Shown here in pieces: positions 13,201 through 19,856 of a stretch of DNA of 64,000 nt. This stretch comes from Leptoclinus maculatus. Its lineage: Eukaryota; Chordata; Actinopteri; Perciformes; Stichaeidae. How positions within the stretch are numbered: the stretch's first letter is position 1; each line of letters starts with the position of its first letter. Below the pieces are notes generated by a model that had not been told where the DNA came from, did not search any database, and saw only the letters and a program-made list of their open reading frames with translations. The stretch is from contig JAVDOI010000010.1 of the NCBI GenBank assembly GCA_032191485.1, positions 9,568,194 through 9,632,193 on the forward strand. Direction: 5' to 3'. The translations under genes and the position numbers were made by a program.

Positions 13201-15855
13201 CACAAAACAAATTCACACAAAGTTATTGGAAGGGGTGCGGCTTGGCTGCTGACCCTGTGCTTCTCTCTGCCATTTTAACTACTCGGGCACAATTATTGAT
13301 CAGACCCTAACTTTTAATGAGAATTCAGGGAGCTGAAGAGCTTTGGCGTTAGCCAACACATACTTGAAATAGCAAGCAGAAGCACTGTTGAAAGCATTTT
13401 AACCTACCAGCATGGCACGGCAGCTCGAGTGCAAAGATCTCTCCGAGATTGTTCGTATTGCGGTGAAGGTGATTCTCAAGTCACAGAAACAACTTTGCAA
13501 TGTATTTGACAGTGCTGCACACGGGAAGGCTGCCGATACCTCACATCCACTAATCTCAGCGTGTGAGCTGCTTTCGTCTGGCCGTCGATTAAGAGCCAGC
13601 TGAAACATTTATAAGAAGTGTTTTATTCCCTATGCCATACAGGCATTTAAACCAGAATGACCGCATCAGGGAACTCTTGTTATTTTATAAGATGGGCTCT
13701 CTTTTATTATTCATGTAACATATTCGCCAGAAACTGCCCATTTGCACTTTTATATATTGTATACTGCATATTTCAATTTTTGAATGTTGTGTTATGTGTA
13801 TTGCATGTACCTTTCTATCTTATCTAAATAATCAATTCATATTTCGAATAAAAAATGTACGCTTACAAGCAGCTGCAGTTTCATGAGGTGATAAGTCCTT
13901 AAATGAATTACTATGTACTATGTTGTGTTTCTGTTGTTGTGATTTCAGAAACCTCACTTGGGGTGGCAAGGCTGAAATAGCGTCAGGAAAACTGGTGAAA
14001 GCTCTAGACGATGACATAAAGACGGAGCTTATAGAGGTCCTAAATGGGACAGAAGCAAACTCACACAGCAAAGTGTGAGTATATCAGCAGCTCCTCTTTT
14101 TGTTGTCGTGTAATAAAGTGTGTTTTGCTGCAGTAACAGCCTCTCTTCCTCTGCAGGACCCTGAAAGAGATCTTCCCTCGTTTTATGCGAGCCCCCAGTG
14201 ACTCGGCTGCCAAGTCTGTTGATCAACTTTATAAAGGTGAACATCACCATCTTTATCAATGTATAGATTGGACTTTTTTTGGATAGTTGTTACTTGATTT
14301 GATGACAGCAAAGGAAATGTAAGAGCCTCAATTTAAATTTCACTTTTCAATAAATTGACACCTATTCTTAAAGTGCCCGTAGGAATATAAAGTGCTGAAT
14401 CATCTTTGTACATTTAGTTAAAGCCACTACGTTTAAAGTAGCAGTATCAAAAAATGCCCAGTAGTAGACAGGATTGAATGTCTCTACAAAGAAAATGATG
14501 TGCCATAAGAATAATCTTCAAAGATTTAAATATCACATTAGACAAAAATGTGTTAAATTTAGAATATCACGTTTTTATTCCCCCAAAAAGGATACATAAT
14601 GTTTGTTAGTAAAGTAGAAATCTGACATTATTAATATATTTTAATTTCAATTTTCTCAGAAGTTCTTCTTTATTTTTCACTTGTTAAGTTTCCTTGTTTG
14701 CCGACAATGTTTTGTTGCTGGGAATGGGAGGACGTTTTTTTGTAAATGTGTTCTATTTTTTGAAAGTAACAAAACACTGTTTGCAATTTTAATATTTTCA
14801 TTCTGATTAAATAACATAATTGTATTCCTCATCTTTGTAGATAAAAAGATGCTGAACATAACCTTGACCTTGAATACAGCTTCGAAAGACGGGGCTCCGA
14901 TCCAGGAATGGTGGATTGTCAGCCAGACGGAGCCGGGCCCGATACCAAAGAGGGATTCCAAAAAGAGTGAATCAGGCCTGGAGTTCTACGTATTTAGCGA
15001 CAAAGTCAGCCCGCCCAGTTTGGGATTTCTGGCGGGATATGGGTATGTGGTGATATGTGGTGAATTTAAAATAGAGAGAAAGATTTGTCCTGCTTTGGTG
15101 CTTCCGAGAAATGTCTGCCTTTACATTCAAGAAACATTTTACATTTTAGAGATTATCCAAAGCTCTACACACAGTGAGCATGTCAGGGTCTGGTGATTAT
15201 TCACCTTATTCGCATGGTGATTTGAACTTAAACTTGTTATTAGAAACAGAAAACAGTGATTCTTAACCAATGGATCGGAAAGCAGCTAGAGATGCACCGA
15301 TTGCAATTTTCTTGGCTGACTTTTAAAGAAGTCTGACCTGCCTATTCTGATTTTCTCTCTTTCTAAGAATCATAGTTGACAGCATACACACACGTTTGTG
15401 TAACTTTTCTCGACATGATGCGTGTGTGTTGTTGTGCCGCTCTGTGTGCCAACATAAAACCATCTGTATAAATTTAAACTGGGAGCAGACGAGGCACCGA
15501 CAATTTTGAATAAAAAACACTCCCCCCCCCCCCCCCCCTCCCTGTGATACAAAAGAGTCAAAGAGCACAATGTCTTATTTCTTTTCTCTATTTCCTGTCT
15601 AGGATCATGGGCCTGTATGCCTCTGTGGTTCTGGTCATCGGCAAGTTTGTGCGCGAGTTTTTCAGCGGCATCTCCCACACCATCATGTTCGAGGAGCTGC
15701 CCAACGTGGACCGCATCCACAAGCTGTGCACAGACATCTTCCTGGTCCGAGAGACGGGGGAGCTGGACCTGGAGGAGGACATGTACGCCAAGCTTATCTT
15801 CCTCTACCGCTCTCCAGAGACTATGATCAAGTGGACCAGAGAGAAAACTGAGTGA
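1039..15855 (+). CDS. piezo2: Piezo-type mechanosensitive ion channel component 2, 3' part of the gene (17 exons to the stop)
   Basis: Piezo channels are trimeric plasma-membrane cation channels opened by membrane tension; PIEZO2 serves touch and proprioception. Exons: 1039-1212, 2872-3534, 4534-4792, 4932-5108, 6583-6886, 7203-7335, 8163-8310, 8389-8600, 8990-9148, 10566-10713, 11218-11406, 11693-11785, 12660-12829, 13949-14074, 14157-14236, 14841-15042, 15603-15855. All junctions are GT-AG and keep frame, giving 1,162 residues plus TGA. PIEZO2 rather than PIEZO1 is indicated by the segment SSEATQC followed by YSRQGTTDTIEEVE, by GNSNSLWTISPPS in the cap, and by the convergent napg neighbour. 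Order of parts: disordered cytoplasmic linkers (1039-3534 and 6583-7335), membrane helices (4534-9148), anchor (10566-11260), outer helix (11269-11336), extracellular cap (11340-15042), inner pore helix and C-terminal domain (15603-15855). Teleosts have more than one piezo2 copy; I cannot say which this is. Upstream exons lie outside the window. Confidence 0.96.
1213..2871 (+). other. piezo2 intron
   Basis: Non-coding, 1.66 kb between two confirmed exons. No conserved coding sequence was seen. A short TA-rich stretch lies at about 2110-2127. Confidence 0.75.
2872..3534 (+). CDS. piezo2: piezo2 exon: large acidic cytoplasmic linker
   Basis: A 663-nt exon with acceptor CCCCTGCAG and donor GTAAGT. 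It encodes YSRQGTTDTIEEVE, then a long Glu/Gly-rich acidic run (about 3056-3120), then a conserved block with SYSKAVSFDRLEVSDDESD and a Ser/Asp-rich tail ending at ELLLNK. The product is probably an intrinsically disordered intracellular segment. Its phase is 2-2, like the exon before it. Confidence 0.95.
3779..4372 (+). repeat. Degenerate minisatellite-like repeats in a piezo2 intron
   Basis: Two blocks (about 3779-3812 and 4196-4372) are made of imperfect units resembling tgtctctttgtggtcattt. Between them is sequence with repeated gtgaccacatt/tgaccaca motifs, possibly another interspersed repeat. The ORFs that cross it are low-complexity artefacts. Confidence 0.55.
4534..4792 (+). CDS. piezo2: piezo2 exon: membrane helices after the linker
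   Basis: Begins with G completing Lys, then MFYDEELEQSDKFYQKQP, the conserved start of the next membrane unit. Hydrophobic segments follow: VCYLVIIINHMVSASCISLV and TTIFLWAMLS. It ends at IVYTE with donor GTACAG. Reading past the donor gives a stop within about 13 codons, so the splice is required. Confidence 0.96.
4932..5108 (+). CDS. piezo2: piezo2 exon: membrane helix and juxtamembrane segment
   Basis: A 177-nt, phase 0-0 exon. It encodes VTIVIKYFFQFPFPFN, a conserved DKNKPYHPPNIIGVEKKDGY segment, then LVQLLALFFHRSILK. The next exon continues with CHGLWDDDEP, as expected for PIEZO2. The donor AAG|GTTGCT is unusually weak; retained intron would add 43 codons and then stop at 5235-5237. Confidence 0.95.
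5985..6290. repeat. Imperfect inverted repeat, MITE-like, in a piezo2 intron
   Basis: The left arm (about 5985-6050) contains ggcgccatctta and gatgcaatcatgtgtgtctg. The right arm (about 6219-6290) contains the inverse, cagacagttcatgtgtgatt and taagatggcacc. The arms are about 70 bp and separated by about 170 bp. This is the structure of a non-autonomous DNA transposon. Confidence 0.6.
6583..6886 (+). CDS. piezo2: piezo2 exon: second cytoplasmic linker
   Basis: Acceptor TTCATTTCCAG, donor GTGAGG. It encodes CHGLWDDDEPKEKRALS, then a Ser/Glu/Lys-rich stretch with SRHSESEDEGKDKESE and a Ser/His/Arg-rich tail, probably disordered and intracellular. The final G joins GA at 7203-7204 to give Gly. 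Confidence 0.94.
7203..7335 (+). CDS. piezo2: piezo2 exon: basic amphipathic linker
   Basis: Encodes a His/Ser-rich start, then a strongly basic helix TRKQMIMEKLREQLLKGKAF. It ends with TG, which joins G at 8163 to make Trp (IIKW|FMEIYLPIRQ). That join aligns without a gap to the family, so I see no missing exon in intron 7336-8162. The donor is GTACAA, a weak site. Confidence 0.9.
7752..7850. repeat. Interspersed repeat fragment in a piezo2 intron
   Basis: The sequence tatttatttaacctttta followed by cctggccaagacaggcagc resembles a common teleost repeat. Only a short degraded part is present. Confidence 0.4.
8163..8310 (+). CDS. piezo2: piezo2 exon: conserved membrane region near the pore module
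   Basis: Encodes FMEIYLPIRQFFYNLIHPEY, then SAVTDVYVLMFLADTVDFII and VFGFWAFG, among the most conserved Piezo membrane segments. The donor is GTGTAAGT read as GGT|GTAAGT. It is followed by a 78-bp intron. Confidence 0.97.
8389..8600 (+). CDS. piezo2: piezo2 exon: membrane helices
   Basis: Encodes KHSAAADITSSLSEDQVPGP, then hydrophobic stretches FLVMVLIQFGTMIVDRALYL and VFQVILVFGIHFWMFFILPG. It ends VTE plus AA, with donor GTAAGA. Confidence 0.97.
8990..9148 (+). CDS. piezo2: piezo2 exon: last blade/anchor entry
   Basis: Encodes KRFNTNTVAQMWYFVKCFYF, GLSAYQIRCGYPTRVLGNFL and TKSHNYVNLFLFQG, matching the segment just before the anchor. The donor is GTGAGT. It is 159 nt, phase 2-2. Confidence 0.97.
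9391..9569 (+). repeat. MITE-family fragment (gcttctcaaatgtgaata / ttgcaaccct type)
   Basis: Contains ccagcttctcaaatgtgaat internally and ends attaatagataataaaaat then gagttgcaaccctag, the terminal motif of a widespread teleost element. It shares both motifs with the copies at 35911-36231, 36331-36690, 43375-43640, 57485-57625 and 59847-59985. Confidence 0.65.
9795..10180 (-). repeat. Interspersed repeat ending in gttactttccaccact
   Basis: Rich in agtaaaagta and aagtacaagtacctcaaaat motifs and ends atgtacttagttactttcca then ccact at 10180. I recognise this as a common teleost repeat in inverted orientation. The other boundary is approximate. Confidence 0.6.
10566..10713 (+). CDS. piezo2: piezo2 exon: anchor domain
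   Basis: Encodes FRLVPFLTELRAVMDWVWTD, TSLSLSSWICVEDIYAHIFI and LKCWRESEK, the hairpin-like anchor that in Piezo structures wedges under the outer helix and links blade to pore. The Pro, Glu and Trp residues of this segment are kept. The donor is GTGTTT. Confidence 0.97.
11218..11406 (+). CDS. piezo2: piezo2 exon: outer pore helix and start of the cap
   Basis: Begins RYPQPRGQ, then a Lys-rich patch of four consecutive lysines (11242-11253) typical of the anchor end. The outer helix starts at about 11269 (MGGMIIVLLICIVWFPLLFM). Then comes the first cap segment SLVKSVAGVSNPPVDVSFEI. It is phase 0-0 and 189 nt. Confidence 0.97.
11693..11785 (+). CDS. piezo2: piezo2 exon: extracellular cap, part 1
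   Basis: A 93-nt, phase 0-0 exon encoding PIFTMSAQQKQLQA, which is conserved, and then a more divergent stretch ending at KKDD. Donor GTAAGT. Confidence 0.94.
11786..12659 (+). other. piezo2 intron
   Basis: 874 bp between two cap exons. AT-rich; nothing recognisable seen beyond a T-rich acceptor tract. Confidence 0.75.
12660..12829 (+). CDS. piezo2: piezo2 exon: extracellular cap, part 2
   Basis: Encodes DALQWLEGYLPEDLLIAELK, then the diagnostic GNSNSLWTISPPS, and ends VSWSVQ plus AG of Arg. The acceptor follows a run of 11 T. GNSN separates it from the corresponding PIEZO1 sequence. Confidence 0.95.
13412..13670 (+). pseudogene. Decayed LINE reverse-transcriptase C-terminal relic
   Basis: Translation gives HPLISACELLSSGRRLRAS, an in-frame TGA at 13601-13603, then NIYKKCFIPYAIQAFK. 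The pattern HPL...ELLPSGRR...YK.SF.P.AI is typical of the C-terminal end of LINE reverse-transcriptase polyproteins in fish. It lies in the piezo2 intron between cap exons 12660-12829 and 13949-14074, in the gene's orientation. The rest of the element was not recognised; the sequence is AT-rich from about 13680 to 13830. Confidence 0.6.
13949..14074 (+). CDS. piezo2: piezo2 exon: extracellular cap, part 3
   Basis: Encodes a divergent cap segment that begins NLTWGGKAEIASGKLVKALD and contains two potential N-glycosylation sequons, NLT and NGT. It ends with GT of Val. The phase matches its neighbours and the next intron is only 82 bp. Confidence 0.92.
14157..14236 (+). CDS. piezo2: piezo2 exon: extracellular cap, part 4
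   Basis: An 80-nt exon encoding TLKEIFPRFMRAPSDSAAKS and VDQLYK. The APSDS motif is shared with PIEZO2 of other vertebrates. Acceptor CCTCTGCAG, donor GTGAAC. Confidence 0.94.
14841..15042 (+). CDS. piezo2: piezo2 exon: extracellular cap, part 5, up to the pore
   Basis: Encodes KKMLNITLTLNTASKDG (with an NIT sequon), EWWIVSQT, a variable loop, and the very conserved FSDKVSPPSLGFLAGYG at the cap-pore boundary. It ends with GG of Gly; donor GTATGT. Confidence 0.96.
15522..15538 (+). repeat. Poly-C tract (17 C) upstream of the last piezo2 exon
   Basis: An uninterrupted run of 17 C, 64 bp before the exon start at 15603. It is probably length-polymorphic and error-prone in assembly. Confidence 0.9.
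15603..15855 (+). CDS. piezo2: piezo2 terminal exon: inner pore helix and C-terminal domain
   Basis: Encodes the pore-lining inner helix IMGLYASVVLVIGKFVREFF, then SGISHTIMFEELPNVDRI and the C-terminal domain with DIFLVRETGELDLEED and LYRSPETMIKWTREKTE, followed by TGA at 15853-15855. Conservation is near complete here. The acceptor follows TTTCCTGTCTAG, about 60 bp after a 17-base C run. Confidence 0.98.
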
Positions 15856-17390
15856 AACACAGCGAGGAGACGTAGTCTAATAAAGGTCGGAGCTCATTCG
15901 GAAAGAGATCGCTCTGATGGTGCGAGCAGCTATTTCAGCCGATTCATCTGCTGAGGGAGCGCAAAGTCAGCTGAGGACCAACCCTGTCCTGTTCTACTGA
16001 GCTCTGATGGAAGCGATACAGCGGTAGCGCCACACTTGAGTTATAAACTGGTATTTTATACTATTAACTGATGAAAAACAACAATTGCAGTCATATTATT
16101 AACAAATGAGGACAGATTTGCCGGTGCTGTATTTATCTCGTGAAACCTGGCTCAGTTTGGCATCCAGTGGAGAAAACAAGCAGCTGGTGTCCAGTTGGAG
16201 ACGGAGAAATCTTAAGTTATTTAAAGTCTTATCCCTAACATAAAGGTATGTTTTTAAACACAAATGCCCAGAACCCTCATCGCTCTTCATGCCTATCTCT
16301 AACATTTTCACAGTCGCATGGTAGGCGGAGAGAATCGGGCTGCAACATTTATCTTTAAGGGCTTCCCATCAACAAATGAGTGCACAATAATGACCACATG
16401 AGCACAATCTCATATTTTCTCCCAACTGGAACGCTTGGACTGTGGGACTGTGCAATATTGAGCTCCCATTTCTCCCAAGTTGTTGAAGGATGTGGGCCGA
16501 AGGGAAAAAGGCTGGTTCTGACCAAGAAACGTGAACATAAAACCCACCTTTTTTTCTTTTTTTTGTAAAGGTCAGAGGTCACATGGGAGCCTCCTGAGAG
16601 ACAACGCAGAAAACATTATCAAACAATCTTTACTTGCCTTATTTTGTTTTGTATGAGGAGAACTGTTATCTACTACATACATATCTTTCTCAGGAAGAGC
16701 TCTTTTCACAGATATTCATTGTATGAGTTATATGTTACAATATGTAGGCTTTGATGGATCTAAAAGAATATGAGATTTGTAGAAACGATGGGAACTATTT
16801 AAATGGCATGAATTTTAATGTGGACATTGTTTAGAAGGACTGACACTGAGTATGTTTACTGCACAGGGAAACAGTTAAAGGCTACATTAAGAAAGTGAAT
16901 GAAACGCTGTGGACTGTTTTCCTCGAAGAGATTAATTGCCAATAATCCATGTTCGGAGTCATCTACAGGTTGGCAAGAGTCGAGACCAGCAGAGGGCTGT
17001 TTTTGAATCAGGGTAACATGTATTAGGTGGTAGATTCTTGCACATCACTTGTGAACCTCTCGCTGTTTTTAACATTCATACTCATGAACACTGTGGCGCG
17101 TTGTGTGCATTCAGTCATCAAAGAAGAAACGAGCAGACACAAAAAAAAAGATTCCTCACATGAAGGGCTGAAACACGAAGCCCTTTGGTCCAAACTATGC
17201 ATTAGAGGACATTGTAGCATGATAGAAAAACTTCATTATTGCCATGACTAATTTTCATTACATGTACATACAAGTTTAAGGGGGACAGGTCATGGTGGAA
17301 TGAAATGTGAAATTGTACCTGTATGTTTAAGGCGATGTGGTATGATAGAGGTCCAGAGATCTGCAAATAAAACATCTGGAAAGGTTGTTG
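15856..17390 (+). other. piezo2: piezo2 3' untranslated region (approximate end)
   Basis: Non-coding sequence after the piezo2 stop. There is no further exon-like sequence before a canonical AATAAA at 17366-17371, so a 3' UTR of about 1.5 kb is the simplest reading. The end is inferred from that signal only. Confidence 0.6.
17366..17371 (+). terminator. Candidate polyadenylation signal of piezo2
   Basis: AATAAA on the plus strand, 1.5 kb after the piezo2 stop and followed by a TG-rich stretch (ggttgttgagttttg), as expected for a cleavage region. Transcript evidence would be needed to exclude other signals. Confidence 0.55.
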
Positions 17391-17534
17391 AGTTTTGCAT
17401 TCAGCTGCTGTGGGACTGTGAGTGAGCAGGGCGGAGAGTCTGTGTGTTGGTCAACAGTGTTTCAACAGGATTTTAATGGAAAACAACTGCAGCTGACTGA
17501 ACCTGAGACCCTCTGGTTTGAAGATGGCCACCAT

Positions 17535-17960
17535 CACTAAAACCTTTGTCGCAGCTTGTGAGAGTCTGCGTCTTCTCCTGCATTTGTATGTGTGTGCCAA
17601 AGGAGAGCTATGTCATCTGCAAAGCCACGGTCTTCTAGCTGCTCCCACATTGTCCACTGAATTCTATTTATTTTCCCTTCAGTTGTTTCAGTCTTGATCC
17701 AGTCAGTTGCCAGGAGGAACAGGAATGTGACAACCCTTCTTGATGCCCGTTGAGACGTTAAAGCTCTGAGAAAGCAAGCATGACTTTGCATGAGGTTCCA
17801 TCAATTGAGTTGTTGATTAAGTTTATAATCTTGGTGGGAATGACGTATTACACTCAGTAGACTGTTCAGTGGTGATGTGTAGCGTTGCTGTGGTCTGTGC
17901 ATGAGCGACCCTTCCTGAATCCCGCTGGTCCGTTAGTCTACAGCTGTGGACAAGAGAGGC
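17535..17960 (-). pseudogene. Decayed RTE-like LINE reverse-transcriptase fragment
   Basis: On the minus strand, pieces in shifting frames read GFRKGRSCTD, then IPTKIINLINNSIDGTSCKV, then FLFLLATDWIKTETTEG and IQWTMWEQLEDRGFADDIAL. The order and spacing match a LINE reverse transcriptase; FADD corresponds to the catalytic YADD/FADD box. Frameshifts and stops interrupt it, so it is inactive. Confidence 0.75.
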
Positions 17961-18208
17961 TATACATCTAATAAATAGATACCTCCACATTTTGTCTTGC
18001 CATAGCAGGAAAAGTACAGGTGGGATTGATACCAGCAAAAAAAAAAAAAAGCAACTGCATTTCATTCAGGTGAGTCAGTTCTTCACTGAGTTCCTAATTG
18101 GAATTGAACCCAAAATTTGTTTCGCTTGTGCTTTTCCTGCTCGGACAACTCTAAATGCCTGCCTTGGAAAGGTTTTTTTACCCTTGCAATCAACTGATTA
18201 CCCCCCTC

Positions 18209-18233
18209 CACACACACACACACACACACACAC
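18209..18233. repeat. CA dinucleotide microsatellite
   Basis: About 12 CA units, followed directly by a C run and an A run (18233-18247). Confidence 0.9.
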
Positions 18234-18488
18234 CCCCCCAAAAAAAATGACTGCCCATAATTTTGCTCCATCTCATTGAGTTCCCATACTTTTAAAATCC
18301 AAAATGCATTGCCCGATCTAATGAAGTCTTTCGTAAACAATATACACGCATCTTTAAGCTACACTTCCAGTTAAACATTTTTATTTTCACCAAAGGCAGC
18401 ATTTATGTACTCAAGTCTGGTTTTGATCTTGCTAATGCACAGATGCATCACGGATAATGAGAGGGCATCACAAAAGTAGCATGAATGA

Positions 18489-18518
18489 GTGTGCGTGTGT
18501 GTGTGTGTGTGTGTGTGC
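18489..18518. repeat. TG dinucleotide microsatellite
   Basis: A run of GT units with one GC interruption near its start, 250 bp from the CA tract, between the 3' ends of piezo2 and napg. Confidence 0.9.
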
Positions 18519-18689
18519 ATTAACAGCGAGAGAGCATTAGCCTCATCAAAGACAAATTGTTCTTGGGAAGCTACAAAGTCATTACATGTCTGTCAGAGGC
18601 CATTTTGGTGTAGACATCTGCAGCCGCTCTTAGTCTGGAAAATCTCTCTGCTAACTTGTTTAAAAAAAATGCACGGAGACCATAAAATG

Positions 18690-19721
18690 CCACACCATGG
18701 AAATGTTTTATTGATGCATGTGCAAAGTTCGGGGATATGCTTTTGAAGAATATACAAGTAGTGGGCAACAACAGCACAAATAAAAAATGTAAACAGTCCC
18801 TTTATCACCTTTAGTTATATATGGTATCACAATAATTTTAATTGGCAAGTAAATGATTCTGTCCTTAATAGTGAGCTTCTCATATTAACTGTATGAGCGA
18901 TCAGCTAAATCACAATTACACTAAATCAGTGGGGAAAAAAGACTGAAAGCGTCACATGGTCCCTTTTTCATGTTTAAGTCCATTTAATTCGAGGATTGTA
19001 CTGTGGAAATTGGAAATAAAGACACAGCCATTACTATTTTTTAGTTTAAGGTGGAAGAGAACACACACACACCTCAAAAACAGTGTAAAATTGGCTACAA
19101 GCTGCGCCATCAGGAACTGTACTGTTATTTAAATGTTCTTCAATAACTTGAATAAGCACTAATTCTGAAGTGTCTTTGATTTACCATTACATTATTGCAA
19201 ACATGCATTAACAAACTGATTGCATATTGTTCCAGTAACAATTTAAACAGGCTGCAGCCATGAATACTGAATAATTTAACTGTACAAATAAACACCTATA
19301 CACTGATCAACTCATAAGATATACTTAGAGCATTTCTGATTTTAATATACCTATAGTAATCTTAAGACTCACAAACAATGAGAGTAAAATGTACAGCTTC
19401 ACAGAAACAAGAAATAATTGAACATTTACATACAACAGGCTTTCATACATTATAGAACATGGAAGATTTTTCATTACACCGAGGATCCACCTCAAAGAAA
19501 CACAAATTTAAAAAGCTGCTTAAACTCGGGTCGACTCTTCTGCAGCACCAACTGTGACTATTTTTTTTTTTCAATTAGCTTTTTTCTTGCACAATTAAGA
19601 TTAAACAGCCAAACATCTGGGCTTCAGAGCTGAAAGGATTCGTCAAGGTTTTTAACTCGTACACAGAGGGTGTAGTGGAGGAGCAGCAGATGGGTAGAGT
19701 CGGCCCTCTGGAGGCAGAAAG
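18690..19721 (-). other. napg: napg 3' untranslated region (approximate)
   Basis: Sequence between the napg stop codon and the candidate poly(A) signal. AT-rich, with no other exon seen. The end is inferred. Confidence 0.5.
18707..18712 (-). terminator. Candidate polyadenylation signal of napg
   Basis: TTTATT on the plus strand, which is AATAAA on the minus strand, about 1.0 kb past the napg stop. Another AATAAA lies near 18378-18385 and may be an alternative. Confidence 0.45.
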
Positions 19722-19856
19722 CTAACACAGCCCTCCCTCATAATCATCCTCATCCGCAGCGGCAGCTGGAGCGCCGCCTTGTGGAGCAGCAGCAGCCTTC
19801 TTCTTCTTTCCTCCTCCTCCTCCAGGTACCCTCAAAGAAAGGGCCAGCTTAGCGTA
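19722..19856 (-). CDS. napg: napg coding exon 12 (stop codon)
   Basis: Encodes YAKLALSLRVPGGGGGKKKK, an Ala/Gly/Pro-rich stretch, then DEDDYEGGLC and TAG at 19722-19724. The poly-Gly, poly-Lys and poly-Ala run is longer and simpler than I recall in mammals. Confidence 0.96.
   Translation of the reverse strand, partial: YAKLALSLRVPGGGGGKKKKAAAAPQGGAPAAAADEDDYEGGLC

Larger units (their letters stand above)
17372..18706. other. Intergenic region between convergent piezo2 and napg
   Basis: Holds a decayed LINE relic (17535-17960), a CA microsatellite and a TG microsatellite, and no gene of its own. Confidence 0.7.
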
